Shown one piece after another: positions 44,711 to 56,461 of a stretch of 64,000 nt of DNA (position 1 is its first letter; every line of letters begins with the position of its first letter). The stretch is from Phoma sp. XZ068 (lineage: Eukaryota; Ascomycota; Dothideomycetes; Pleosporales; Didymellaceae): contig RBKR01000001.1 of NCBI GenBank assembly GCA_004835665.1, positions 372,001 to 436,000 on the forward strand, written 5' to 3'. The position numbers and the translations under genes are program-made. Under the pieces are notes generated by a model. The model searched no databases. It worked only from the letters and a program-made list of their open reading frames with translations, and was not told where the DNA came from.

Positions 44711-46343
44711 CTACTTCGCACGCGTCGCCACTACATTCAGCGGTCTTTTCTCCCACATCAGATATGTTGGTTGCTCACCCCAATCAAAGCTGTCCTTCTC
44801 ATCCGCTAAACACAAGTCGTATGTGTAAAGTACCCTCGCAATGACAATCCTCATCTCCGCTGACGCTAACTTCAATCCGAGACACTGATGCCTGCCCACG
44901 CTGAAAGGCTGGAAGCAATTCATATCGTCTTTCGCATATCGGTGATCTGGTAGGAAGCGCTCCGGTAGGAATGTGTTGGGCAAGTGGAAATTGTATTCTT
45001 GTCGGTTGCCGGAGAATTGGTTGAAGGCTACATAGGTCTGTGGGGAGTCAGCCGCTATTTTTCGTCCTCGATGGGTAAAAGGAAGAGAACGGGAAGGAGA
45101 AAGGCTTAGTGGAGGTAATGGTAGGGCACGTACACCGGCTGGCACAAAACGGTCGCATATTGTGTCGCCACCTGCAGGGACGACTCTCGGTGGGGTAAAC
45201 ACAGTAGGTGGATCGAGTCGAAGGCCTTCGTTAATAACGGCGTTGAGATATGGGAGATGATTCGTCGACGCCATGGATATCCCCTTATCTGATGCGAAAG
45301 TGGAGCGGAGTTCGCTGGTTAGACGCTGGAGGACGCCTGGATGCTGGACGAGTTCGCGGAATATGGCGGTCAGCGATGAGGCTATTGTTTCGCTGGATGC
45401 AAAGACAAAGAACATGAGATTGATATCCCATTCTTTGCCTTCTATGCCGCCTTTACTATCAACATACTTCTTGGTTGGAGTCACAAAATCTGGCCGGTCA
45501 GTAGTCATTGCTAAGCGCTTCTGTGCCATCGCGCTACTCATCATTGCGTGGTCCTTGAGCTTCTGCATGACCTTGCTTGGAATAATGGATCGTAGAAGAC
45601 GATCAACTGGCGGATATTGATTGATCGAGGCGATAAGAGCAAGGCCTTTGCCGAAACCTTTGGCTACTTCAACCCAAGGATGTACTTTACCACTCTTTAG
45701 GGACTCGAACGATTCACCGAATGAGAGGTCGCTCCCTATGTCAAAAGCGAGACACTCAACCAGGTGCTCCAAATCCACGCTTTCGGACGGGTGATGTTGT
45801 AATTTGGAAGTGAGTAGGTCAACATAGCCTTCCACTATCGGTGCTTGCTCTCGTAGACATTTGTCAGAGAAAGCGCTTGCGAATGCACGTCTGTATCTTG
45901 AATGACAAGCTTCGTCAAAACTCATGATTGAGTGTGGCTCATCTGGAGATTGTTTCTTGAACCACGTCCTGTTCTTTTGAAAGAGCTGGTGGCCGGGCCG
46001 GCTCGTATATATGTCTTTCCATGCTCTGCTATCAGCATAGGAGAGTTCATCAGGCGCAATCCGGACAATAGGTCCATACGAGGTGTGAAACTCCTTCAAA
46101 CGCTTGTGGAGTTGCCCTTTGTGGGTTGAAACCACGTAGGGAATCCGGAACGCTCGCCAAAGGAGTGGTCCTGGGTATCGATGTAAAGGATGTAGCCAAA
46201 CATTGTAAACCCCATAGAGGAGCACAGCCTAGTACGCACAAGTCAGCGGATGTGCGCTTGCATGTGACTCTACTCACCAGCAACGGCAGAAGAATAAGTG
46301 CCCAGTGACCAAGTAAGCTAGTGCACAGCGATAGAATATCCAT
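44711..46343 (-). CDS. Cytochrome P450 monooxygenase
   Basis: A microsomal haem monooxygenase of about 495 residues. Exons 46343-46278, 46228-45134 and 45037-44711. The first exon codes for an N-terminal membrane anchor; the frame continues as AVLLYGVYNVWLHPLHRYPGP with the proline-rich hinge. Other motifs are an I-helix region FFVFASSETIASSL, the K-helix ExxR in NEGLRL, a PERFLPD motif and the haem loop FQPFSVGRHQCLG with the ligand Cys at about 439. It belongs to the large CYP group used in fungal secondary metabolism or detoxification, but no partner enzymes lie next to it, so the substrate is unknown. The second intron (96 bp) keeps the frame and has no stop; the spliced product VPAG-TYVAFNQF is the conserved form. 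Confidence 0.93.
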
Positions 46344-48035
46344 TATTGTGTGACCGTTCTAGGGATATTCCCCGTCTCTAATTTGCGGATTGCCCAGTAT
46401 GGACAGATGGTTACGGCAAGTGTGGCTGACAAGTGTCAAGTTGATGCGAGCTTTAGATTGGAGCACAATGCATGCATTGTTGGCACTGCTTGTGAGGAAG
46501 CGTTGTACACTGGTGAGGTTGTCAAAGTGATGTTGTCAAGCCTCGGCCTGAGCTCCACTTCCCGTTGCCGTCGCTAGCGGCGGGCAGGCGACTCCACATC
46601 CTTCGACAGCAGCAATCTATGAAGCCAAGTCAATGTTCTACTGCCAATAATCGTTCCTTCCTATTCATTGAATCTGTCGGCGAGCAGACTGGTGGCCCGC
46701 ATAGTCGAGAAGCGTGCTCGTGGTGTGGGTCCCCAAATCTCCACAAGTGTTGGGAAAAGCATGCTAATTCACTCCTTTCGCTGAGATGCAGGAAGCTAAT
46801 GTGTGTCCGGATTTTGCTTCTCCGGTCAAAGAGGCTCTAGACATGGATTTGAGGTATTTTGCTTTCTAAACTTGTGGAGATTGCTCACGCGTGATTTGCA
46901 GTGAGGTTCTAGGGCCTGGGAAGTGGCCAGGTGCTGTGCAGGAACTTCTAATTCTACCACTGTCGCCTTCAACGCTGCAGGCTTGAACTCAACTTCGTTG
47001 AAGTCGCACGTTTCAGCAGCGCTCGGCACAGCTTGGATAAGTCGGCCGCATCACCTTGTACGGCAGGTTCTGACCTCGGCGTGCAACTCCGCAATCTAAT
47101 GTATATACGCGCCGCCAACATTTAGCTCACAATCAGGCCAAAAGCGGGGTTATTCAATAGCTCATGCATACTATTCTCAGGTCATTTGGGGTCGTTTCGA
47201 CTGAATTTGGGCATTTTACCAGCCGTTGTCTGCATGGCGCCTGCAGGAAGCTATGACCAGTAACCAACCTCTTGTTCGTCTAGGAAAGGAACAAAGGTCC
47301 AGCCTCGAATTGGGTTCGAGGTCTGGTCGTGATGTTGTTGGATCTTTGACAGGACGCCTGAGAGGATTTTCACGTCGTTGTTGGCATGAAGTCTTCGCCT
47401 TACGTGAGGCAGATTTTGTTGCTTTGCCGCGATCTTGTGGAGGCGATGTCAAACAACCAACACTCACACGACCTGGTCGTGCGAATCGAGGCTCAACACG
47501 AAAAGCAGCGCCATGCGGCTCAGACAGGCAAGAAGCATGCACTCCCGTCGTAACGCCCAGGGTCCTTGCTCAGACTTCCACTTTAGACGTATCAGCGCTT
47601 ACAGCGAGACAAGGTTTAGGACACGCCTGCTGCTATGGGGAAGGCGCCATCTATTACACTCGCGCTAGGAGCATCTTAAGTCACACCAGCTCCAAGTTGC
47701 ATGTCGCCTCACGGGTAGCAGAGGGACATCCGGCCGCGAACATGGTCGCCTCCACTTAGTCGCATGCATATGGCGCGTGGACCAGCATGCAGGCCTGGTC
47801 TGTCCAACGGCCAAAAGCAGGGATGCGTGAATGAAAAAGACGTATAAGAAAGTTAACCGCCTGGTGATGGTGAGAAGCTGCACGCCAAAGACATTGATTG
47901 CTCCTTCCTCGGTGAACGTGAAGGTCAAAGCAGACAGTGTGGAAAATTTATTCGTCACCTTCAGCCAATTCGTACCTGGTCCACCTTCCTCCACCTTTCT
48001 CCCCACGTTCCATACCAGCTTCAAACTTCGTCACC
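46344..48035. other. 1.7-kb divergent intergenic region
   Basis: Between the P450 and DUF3455 genes. Open frames such as 46565-46840 and 47226-47759 have no recognised domain and show no coding character. No repeats or RNA genes recognised. Confidence 0.45.
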
Positions 48036-48848
48036 ATGCACTTCAACCTCGCAGCTACGGTGTCGGCCCTCGCCCTCCTCGCCGGCTCGGTCAATGCTCT
48101 GCCCGCAAAGCAGACGCCGGGATACACTCCAGCTGCCAACCTCGACAAGCTCGTCAAGCTGATGCCCAAGAGCGCTCTGCCAGCCCCAGATGGTCTCCAG
48201 CTCAAGTACGTTGTCCTCGGCATTGGTACGCAGAACTACACCTGCGCTACCGGCGACGAGAACGCAGCTCCCGGTACAACTGGTGCTGTTGGTAAGACTT
48301 CCTTCCTCTTCGTTGATCTCATGTCTAACACCACTCAGCCAGTCTCTACGACATTGGCACGAAACTCAACAATGACGCCTTCGCAAAGTGGACTATCCCA
48401 TCCATCTCACCCCTTGCCCTTTCCCTAAGCTCTCAGCCCGCCCGCTTCACGCAGAATCTGCAGTCCCTTGGCTACGAGCACCTCATCGGCCACCACTTCT
48501 TCACCGGCGGTTCCCCCGTCTTTGCTCTCGACCAGCTCTCCCAGTCGCCGTACCCTCTCACCGTCCTGGCCAAGGTTAGTGAGACTGACGCGCCTGCTTC
48601 CTCCTGTCCAGGAAGCAACGCCGAGGGCGCGATCAAGTGGCTGCTCCTCAAGGACACCAAGGGCCTGAGCCAGGGCGGCATCGACACCGTCTACCGCCTC
48701 GAGACCGCCGGCGGCAACAAGCCGACCACCTGCAAGGGTCAGAAGGCCGCCTTCGAAGTCAAGTACAGCGCGCAGTGTACGTACCCTACTCCACTCATGC
48801 AAAAACCATCACTGACAAGCACCAGACTGGATCTTCGGCCCCAAGTAG
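48036..48848 (+). CDS. Secreted DUF3455 family protein
   Basis: About 238 residues from three exons: 48036-48291, 48339-48776 and 48826-48848; both introns are under 50 bp and phases fit (G|CC, then T|AC). A signal peptide covers residues 1-21 (MHFNLAATVSALALLAGSVNA). The mature part has the DUF3455 signature: LQLKYVVLGIGTQNYTCATG near the start, then GAVASLYDIG, IGHHFFTGGSPVFAL and, near the end, a Cys-containing YRLETAGGNKPTTCKG. DUF3455 proteins are small secreted fungal and bacterial proteins of unknown role, sometimes mislabelled as malate dehydrogenase. The last exon has only 23 nt and codes for WIFGPK. Likely extracellular. Confidence 0.85.
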
Positions 48849-49515
48849 GGCGTGGGACCTCGCAACTGCACCTTTCTTTATCTCGGACGACATGCCTGCT
48901 TCAGCGGTAAGACATTCGCTTTGCACACATAGTGCTGCTCGGTCTCGCGACGAGGCACACTCTTCCTTCTCTTCTTCCCTGTACCTACTTATTTGAGATA
49001 CCCTTCACGGCGCTTTGGTGGGCGGACTTCGTCGCAAAGACTACGTAGTGCTCTCGCAATAATATAATACTGGCTCCATAGAGCTCATTCACGTACTGAA
49101 TCGCTCAACTTGACTTCGTCACTGCTCTCCATGCGTTGTTTGCTTGCTTCTTCTGCCTTCTGCCGAGGCGTTGTTTGTGTCACGTCCACCAGCCATGAGT
49201 GGAGCTCGTACAACATATGTCAGCCGCGTGGTTGGAAGCAGTCACAGTCAGAGTGCATCGGCAGGCGAGTTGCCGTCTGCAGGGTAGATTAATATAGACT
49301 CCGAGCGGGGATCAATAAAAGCGCTACAAAAATCAAGAGAAAAAGTAAAAGTGTAGAAATGATAACTTCGTTCAAGCTGATGTACATGTACATTTTACAA
49401 CGCCGATCCACATGACAAAACATCCTATCCGTTGAGAGGTGTAGTAATTACAAGCGTCGAACATCCGAACAAAGGGCAAGGCACGCGCACCTGGCAAGCG
49501 ACTCCTCAGACCCGC
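48849..49515. other. Convergent intergenic region
   Basis: 3' flanks of the DUF3455 and TOM70 genes. A-rich stretch near 49310-49360. No gene. Confidence 0.5.
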
Positions 49516-51581
49516 TTACCGCATGCCGAACCCACCAGCACCGGCAGCGGCGCCCATAGCGCCCAATCTGCTCGCGAGCTTGGGGTACTTCTCCTGCACC
49601 TCGAGTTGTGTCCTTGTTGCCTCGGCGTAGCTGAGGGCGTTGACAATCTCGCCTTCTGTCCGGGACAGCTCGGCTGCGCGCTCGAAGTACTTGAGTGCCT
49701 CGGTGACCTTGCCCTGCTGGAGGAGCAATTGCGCCATGGTAGCGACGGCAATGTCGCACTCGGGGTCGATGATGAGCGCCTTTTCGCACAGCTTCTCGGC
49801 GTCGCTGAAGTCGTTCTTCCACTGGAACAGCGCGAGGGCCTTGTTGATGAGGGGCAGCACGTTCATGCCGAGGGGCTTGCTGCTCTTCTCCATCTCAACA
49901 GCGGTGTCAAATTTCTCAATGGCTTCTTGGTACTTTTGCTGGTCGAGCAGCAGCTCGCCGTAGTAGTTGTAGACGTCGGGAACCTGGGAGAAGTTCTTCA
50001 TGCAGCGGCGGAAGGTGGCCATGGACGAGGCGATGGAGCCCATCTTGTATTGCGTGACACCGAGCTGGATGTGGGAGAAGATGAAGGTCTCGTCGAGGTC
50101 AATGGAGCGCTGGTAGTCCTTGGCGGCCTCACCGAACTCGGACTTGATGAAGTGGAGCTGTGCGCGGTGGTAGAAAATGTCGGGGTCCTTCTCGTTCTGT
50201 GCAAGGGCGGTTGCGAAGTCGGCTTCGGCAGCCTCGGGGTTGGCTGTCAGGGGTCAGTGTCTGCTGGTGAATGTGGTGGTTTGGGCACGTACCAAGCTCC
50301 AAGTGCATGCTGGCGCGCTTGATGAAGCTCTGTGTCAACGCAGGCTGGAGCTCGACGCTCTTGTCCATGTCGTGCAGGGCGTCCTCGTTGTCGCCCTTGA
50401 GGTAGCGGAAGGTTCCACGCATGTTATACGCAAAAGCCTCGTGCTCCCCGAGATCTCCCAGCTCCAGCGCGCGGTCGAAGGCGGATGCGGCCTCGGCGTA
50501 GCCCTCTGCGGTCTTGGTGGCCATGGCCTTGAGACCCTTGCGCAGCTGGCCCTTGCCGCTCTCCTCGTCGAGCTCGGCATCGTCGTCGAGGCCGGCGGGC
50601 GCGGGCTTGGGGCGGAAGCTCTGCAGGTAGTTGGTGACAAAGGTGGGGCTGGGCAGCTTCTTCTCCTTGGAGGCGAGGATGGCCTTGCCCTTCTGCTCGG
50701 CGACCTTCTTCAGCAGGCGCTCGACGCTCTGGGCGCTGCTCTCGTTGCGGAAGCCGTCGATGATGCAGCTGGCTGTGTAGTCGAGGAGGGCCTCGCTGTT
50801 GCGCTCGACCTGCTCGTATGCGTTTGCGCGGCGGTTCAGGGCCTTGACGTACTCGTTGTCGAGGTTGATGGCGGCGGTTGTGTCCTCGATGACCTTTTCC
50901 CAGTCGGACATGGCGTTGTAGCAGGCGGCGCGGTTCGAGTAGAAGACGGGGTCCTGCTTGCACAGGATGGCCTTGCCGTAGAGGTCGATGGCGCGGTTGT
51001 AGTCCTTCGACCCGTACGCCTTGTTGCCGGCGGCCTTGAGCTTGGCTGCGTAGTCTTTGCGCTCCTGCGACTGATTAGCCTCATTGTCTGGTGCTTCCGG
51101 ATCGGTGGCTACGCACCTCGTCGGACAGCGCGTCCACTGTGCTCTCGTCGACCTCGGGGAGCTCATCCGCAGATGTTGCCGCTACCGATGCCTTCTTGGG
51201 CTCTGTCGCCTGGTCAGCCCCCGTCTCGCTCAACGGCCGCTCTTCTGCCGGCGCACCTGTCTTGGGCTCCTCCTTGGCCGCCGCGTCCTTTGCCGCCCGC
51301 TCCTTCTCGCGCCTCCGCTCGCGCTGCTTCTTGCGCTTGTTCGCTGTGCTCGACGCCGATGCGTCTGTGGACGAGTCTGACGAGTTGAAATAGTAGATGG
51401 CACCTCCTGCACCGACGACGAGCGTCACACCGGCGATGGTGTAGACGACACCCTTGTTCTCCGATGCCCAGTTCGATAACCGGTCCCAGAAAGAGCTTGT
51501 GCCGGCCTCGGGGATGCCTACGGGGAAGGGGCCTGGTGCGCTGAGCACCGGGGCGGGTGCGTTGCCGGTAACGTTGGCCAT
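49516..51581 (-). CDS. TOM70: Mitochondrial import receptor TOM70
   Basis: An outer-membrane receptor of about 654 residues that takes up chaperone-bound carrier precursors. Exons 51581-51117, 51064-50293 and 50243-49516. The N-terminus has a single membrane segment at about residues 45-65 (VVYTIAGVTLVVGAGGAIYYF), followed by a charged Lys/Arg/Glu linker. TPR repeats start with ERKDYAAKLKAAGNKAYGSKDYNRAIDLYGKAI and continue to the C-terminus, with YLKGDNEDALHDMDKSVELQP and YYGELLLDQQKYQEAIEKFDTAVEM among the clear ones. It ends in a Gly/Ala/Met-rich tail (GAGGFGMR). Gene order and length fit fungal TOM70. It is divergent from the lyase-like gene. Confidence 0.95.
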
Positions 51582-52243
51582 GATGCACTAAAGAACAGTA
51601 AAGCGATGAAAATACAAAGTCGAAGGGGAGGGCGCTCAATGGCGGTGGTGATGGATGGGATCATGCAGAAGCTGCGCGTTAAAGATTAGCTTGGTCCATG
51701 CTCGCAGTGCGTCATGGTCGACCTTGCAAACAGCGAAACACGTCAACACAACAACGCCCTTCACCGTTAGTTTCTACTGTTTTTTTGCACATCTACTGGC
51801 TGCACAGCCTTGTTTCTAGCTACCCTCACGCGCCGCACCCTACAGCGTCGTCGAGAAATCATGCCTTGACGCCGTTTTTTTCACGTGACAGTACTTGACA
51901 TCTACCTTTGTTCAATTGTGCACCCTTGCAGACCCGCTACAATCCTGTACTACCTCTCGTCGACTACACATGTCTATCTAAAGAGAGCAGAGATGTTTTC
52001 CACGCACTCACCATGCCACGTCATGATGCGTTTATTTTGTCGGCGTAATCGGAGTTTAGAGGCAATGCAGTGGACCACCTAACGTTGACCACCACGTACA
52101 GAGCAAAGAGCACTTAGCACTTGGCATATTTCAATCATATACACAACGCGCTACTGACAATCTCACAGCATCTCGAACATCCATACACCAAGGAGCAGAA
52201 CAGCCATCTTTCCAATCATCTGCAGAACGTTTCCGCCAGCAAC
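51582..52243. other. Divergent promoter region of TOM70 and lyase-like genes
   Basis: About 660 bp between the two starts. The downstream frame is open from 52121, but its first ATG is at 52244. No motif I can support. Confidence 0.5.
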
Positions 52244-53416
52244 ATGTCATCGCCAACATTCCAGCTATTCACCTCCATCCGTTATGATCCACTCCTCTTG
52301 TCGAGCGCAGAAAACTCGCGCCATGACCTAAACTTCATCACCCCATCGCCCTTCTACATGCTGTCCTACCATCGGGACCGCATGGTCGAAGCAGCACAGC
52401 ACTTCGACTTTGACCTTGTAACTGCTCGACTGTCCAATGGCTCAGCTTTACACTCTGAACTCCTGGAACAGGTACAGGAGTGGCAGAAAAGAGAAGGAAA
52501 AGAGGATGGTCCTTTGAAGTTACGCATTCTTTTCGACAAGTCAGCGAATATGACAGTGGACTTCCTTCCCATTCCGGCCGTCCCGCTATCAACTCTCTAC
52601 CCAGCATCTTTCAACCCCCCAAATGAGCCAAGGCAAGAGCATCCAGCGAAGAAGCAAGACTGCAAACCCTCACCACTGACCGGCGGAGCACTCAACCTCG
52701 GGCCAACAGACTCCCTCCCCGCAGGCGACTCATCTCAACACCCCCAACCGCCACAACCAAAAGAATTCAAACCCTCTCCCCTCACAGGAGGCGCTCTCAC
52801 CCTAGGCCCCGGCGTCACCCTCCCAGCAGGCAACAAGGACCCCAATTACCACCCCAACACACCACCGACGTCAAACAACCCTCCACACATCGCCCCACCC
52901 CCAAAATGGACACTCAAACTCGACACCGCGCCAACACCCTCGTCTCCATACACACTTCTCAAGACAACAGAGCGCACAGTATACGACGCTTCCCGCGCGC
53001 GCGCACTACCAGCGAACCCCGCATCCCCCGTCCACCGCGAAGTCATCCTGTACAACGAAGTCAGCGAGGTGACTGAGGGCACGCTGACGAGTCTGTATTT
53101 CTGGCGGGGAGGGCGGTGGGTCACGCCGCCTGTGGGCGTGCCCGAGGCGTTTAAGCTGCGCTCGGCTACTGAGACGGAGGTCACGGATGATGCTGACGAG
53201 GGGGAACTGCGGAGGCCGTTTGCGGGCCGCTGGGGCCATAGCGTGAGGAGTGCGAAGGTGGGGGCTGGAGGGCAGAGGGGCACGAGTCGGCGGTGGGCGC
53301 TGGGGAAGGGGTTTTGCATGGAGGAGCCGATTGATGTGAGTACCGTTGAGGTGGGAGAAGGGGTGTGGGTTAGCAATGGGGTGCGGGGGTTTGGATACGG
53401 GCGAGTTGTAGCGTAG
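52244..53416 (+). CDS. Aminodeoxychorismate lyase-like class IV aminotransferase-fold protein
   Basis: A single-exon protein of 390 residues. The start FQLFTSIRYDPLLL, then FYMLSYHRDRMVEAAQHF, is the fungal aminodeoxychorismate lyase pattern; the PLP lysine is likely the Lys of LLKTTERTVYDASRARA, and YNEVSEVTEGTLTSLYFWRGGRWVTPP plus the closing GVWVSNGVRGFGYGRVV are fold IV motifs. The reaction would be 4-amino-4-deoxychorismate to pABA and pyruvate, feeding folate. Between the N-terminal domain and the lysine is an insert of about 100 residues rich in Pro/Asn/Gly with two copies of a 35-residue period. That makes it longer than the usual 250-300 residues. Function rests on motif resemblance; a related D-amino-acid or branched-chain aminotransferase cannot be excluded. 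Confidence 0.75.
   Translation: MSSPTFQLFTSIRYDPLLLSSAENSRHDLNFITPSPFYMLSYHRDRMVEAAQHFDFDLVTARLSNGSALHSELLEQVQEWQKREGKEDGPLKLRILFDKSANMTVDFLPIPAVPLSTLYPASFNPPNEPRQEHPAKKQDCKPSPLTGGALNLGPTDSLPAGDSSQHPQPPQPKEFKPSPLTGGALTLGPGVTLPAGNKDPNYHPNTPPTSNNPPHIAPPPKWTLKLDTAPTPSSPYTLLKTTERTVYDASRARALPANPASPVHREVILYNEVSEVTEGTLTSLYFWRGGRWVTPPVGVPEAFKLRSATETEVTDDADEGELRRPFAGRWGHSVRSAKVGAGGQRGTSRRWALGKGFCMEEPIDVSTVEVGEGVWVSNGVRGFGYGRVVA
52664..52840 (+). repeat. Duplicated 105-bp period inside the lyase-like gene
   Basis: Two copies of a segment encoding KPSPLTGGAL-LGP---LPAG, starting at 52664 and 52769, are 105 bases (35 codons) apart. Codons differ between copies, so the duplication is not recent. It lies in a Pro-rich insert between the two halves of the enzyme. 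Confidence 0.85.
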
Positions 53417-53634
53417 GAAGAAGAAGAGACAGACAGACAGGTATGAAGTGGTTGGTTACGAATTGGGTATTACCAATAGCCAGACGTTTAGTCGGGTATC
53501 TCCTCTCCATGGCCGTATCTACAATAGTACGCCCAGCTCCATTCGCCCCATCCTGCCGTCTATAATCCCCGTACTCCCATGCCAGAAACAACCTCCGTGT
53601 ACACGCCATGCCATGCCATGCGAAGTGCTGTGTC
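53417..53634. other. Convergent intergenic region
   Basis: 218 bp between the stops of the lyase-like and SNF1 genes. Contains a short GACA run just after the first stop. No gene. Confidence 0.45.
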
Positions 53635-56461
53635 TTACTCCCCGCTCAGTTGCAGGATAAGCGTACTAGCCACATCCAAGAACGGAAACGGACTCGTACA
53701 CACCTTCTCCCCCTCCGTCCGTCCCGCACCCACCTCCTCCGTCCTCTCCCTCAACACGCCCTTCCCGCCCCGCAACTCGCTCGCCACATCCTCCGGCAGC
53801 GGCTCGCCCTCGTCCAGCCGCCTCCACACGCCCTGCTCGTCATCCCACCCATCCTCATGCATTTGCTTGCTGCGATTCGAAGACGAAAAGTCAACGTTGG
53901 GATTCGCTTTGATTTCGCGCACGAGATTCGAGACAAGGCGTTCGTACCCGGCGCACTTGAAGTCGACGACGAAGAAGTCGCGGTCGATAGAGTAGAGCTG
54001 GATGCTCATGTAGATCCAGACCGCTTCGTCTGGCTGCGGGTAGTCGCTTAGATCGGTGCCAGCTTGGTCGGCGTTCGTCATGCCGTCCACGGCGTGGCTC
54101 GATGTGCTGGTGGTCGTGGAGCTGCGTCTGCGGGTTGAGGGGTCGTGGTGCAGGTCGACGCGGCTCGAGTGTGTGGACGACGGGTGGGCGACGCCGGGAG
54201 GGAACATGCCGTCTTTGCGGAAGCGGGCGTTGATTACCCAGGGGTCTTCGGGGACTTTGTAGCCCCAGTCGTTTGTGTGGTTGTAGTGGCGTTTCTGGCG
54301 GCCGCGAGTTTCGTGCTCCGAGTCGGCGTTGCGCACTGTGAGCGGCTTGCGGCGCGACATGTCTTCGTCGTCGGAATGGGCGTAGCCGTCGGAGGAGTGT
54401 GATGATATGGAGGAGCTTGGAGAATGTGCTCGTGATTGCGACCTGGACTGCTCGTGTGATCCCGGGGAGCCGCTGCGAGAGCGAGATCCGCTCCTGCCTC
54501 CAGCCTTGCGTGGTTCCGGAATTTCCCAATCGGCACCCATGGCCTTGAGGGCCTTGAAGATTGCGAGCATTGCTTCGGCAGGCTGATTCCGTGACCGAAT
54601 GCCAAACTGCCACTTGGTGGGTCTTGCTTTCTTTGCTGGCAGCGCCGTCATCGGCTCGGGACGTGGTCGTGCCGGATCTGGCAGCGTTCGGAAGTTTGGC
54701 TTCAGTCGACGGGCATTAGCGGCGCGTTGTTCCTCAGTCTGGCCAGTTGATGGTGAGCCTTCGAGGCCTTGAGATCCAGGCGACGGTCTTGGTTGACCTT
54801 TCATGTAGGCAGTGTGGTACTCTGTGAGACTGCTAGGCAGGATGGCAATTGTGCTGACGGGACTGCGGACGCTTGTAAGCTGACTGCTCGCGTTTGAGCC
54901 TTGTCTTGCGCGTTCGTGATCGGCTGATGGCGGTGGGATGATCTGAGGACGCGAACCGCCGGCCATAACCTGAGGTATAGATTGGCCTAGATAGTCGTGA
55001 CCTGAGGGAGGTGACGATGCCAGGAAAGGCTGTAGGTTTTGCTCGTTTGTCAGAAGCGCTGGAATGAACTGTTAGCATGCTGCATTGTGGTGCTTATTCA
55101 GACCCAGACAATATTCTGTACAACGTCTGTAGCCTGGAACGCACGACCGGGGTACACATGCACCCCGCAAAGCGACTGGAGCTGGGGAGATCCACTTACG
55201 ATTTGCCTTCATGATCTGGTTCTCGCGAACAATCAGGTACGCATCCTTGATAGCACTAGGTTCGTCGCGCGCCAGCGCTTCCTGGACATCATGTTTTGCA
55301 TAACCCATCGTCTTTCCGAGCTTCGAGACCACGGTTTCGTGCAGTTTCTGAACAATCGGGGCTGGCTGTGACGGCGCAACGGCCTTGGGGTCGATGGCCT
55401 TGTTGGGGTCGATACCTGTATCGAAGAACTCCTGGATTGGTGGCTCGAGGTATGCTGGGAGATCTTTTGTGAACCACGGGTCCATGCGAATCTCTCCAAT
55501 GGTGATGCGGTGTACAGGATTGACCATGAGCATCTTTTTGATCAGCGAGACAGCGCCTGGCGACAGATAGCTCGGTATGCTGTAGTTTCCTGCGGCGATC
55601 TTTTTGAAGAGCGTAGGAATGTACTCGTCGTCGAAGGGCAGTCGTCCAACCAGCAGAACGTATAGAATGACACCACAACTCCAGACATCGACTTCTGGGC
55701 CAGCGTACAGCTTTCCGGAGATGACTTCAGGAGCGGCATAATTCGGGCTTCCACAGCTCGTCTTCAGGAAATTTCCATCTGTCATGATGTTACTGAGCCC
55801 GAAGTCGGCAATCTTGACGTTGTACTGGTCGTCCAGAAGCAGGTTCTCGGGCTTCAGATCTCGATGTACAATCTTGTGTCGGTGGCAGTATTCGACCGCG
55901 CAGACAATCTGCTGGAAGAACTTGCGCGCCTTGTCTTCCTGCAGCCTCCCGTTGTTGACAATGTAATCGAAGAGCTCCCCTCCGGCGTATTCAAGGACCA
56001 TGATGATTTCGGTGGGCGTGGTGATGACTGTGTATCTGTGCTCATGTTAGTATATGACGGACCCGGAGTGGATTATCGACGTACAGCTTGATAATGTGAG
56101 GGTGTCGCAGCAGCTGCAGATACTGGATCTCCCGCTCTATCCTGCCTGCCATGTCCCGTGTGACCAGTCTCTTGCGATTTATGATCTTGAGCGCGACCTT
56201 TTGCCCGCTGACCTGATGTGTAGCCAGTTTGACCTTGCCGAAGGAGCCCTCGCCCAGGGTCTTGACGATGGTGTACTGTCCTAATCGCTGGCTCGCTTTC
56301 GAGTCCCGTGCCTTGTTCGGCTCCACTGAGGGCGCGGGGAGGACGGGCTCGGTCGGAGCCTGGAAGTCGACGGTCTTGGTGGTGCTCGCAGCTCCCCGTC
56401 GCGGCGCAGGCATGCTCAGGGAGAGCTCCTCCAGGTCCTCGTTCTCGATTGCGGCAGACAT
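53635..56461 (-). CDS. SNF1: SNF1 / AMPK alpha-type serine/threonine protein kinase
   Basis: The catalytic subunit of the SNF1 complex, about 878 residues, central to glucose derepression and cell-wall-degrading enzyme expression in fungi. Exons 56461-56085, 56035-55200 and 55058-53635, with consistent phase (CT|A and C|CG). Kinase domain from about residue 61: GEGSFGKV loop, Lys92 in VALKIINRK, HRDLKPENLL, DFGLSN, and activation loop FLKTSCGSPNYAAPE with the Thr that upstream kinases phosphorylate. After the kinase comes a UBA-like autoinhibitory segment (HDVQEALARDEPSAIKDAYLIVRENQIM). A long low-complexity Ser/Arg-rich linker separates it from the C-terminal regulatory domain (PTKWQFGIRSRNQPAEAMLAIFKALKAMG and the final FLDVASTLILQL). 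The ATG at 56461 opens the frame directly and gives a usual N-terminus. Confidence 0.96.

Noticed and set aside
41142..48848. GH105, amidohydrolase, P450 and DUF3455 as a metabolic gene cluster
   Set aside because: There is no core synthase, the genes are spaced by about 1-2 kb in places and have unrelated activities, so clustering is likely fortuitous.
50177..51388. 403-codon open frame antisense to TOM70
   Set aside because: Same reason: a shadow of a strongly coding, GC-rich gene with low-complexity Val/Gly/Leu translation.
4957..53416. AROM, TrpRS and the lyase-like enzyme as a chorismate gene cluster
   Set aside because: They are tens of kilobases apart with many unrelated genes between them; only the shared cross-pathway-type sites of two of them are worth testing.
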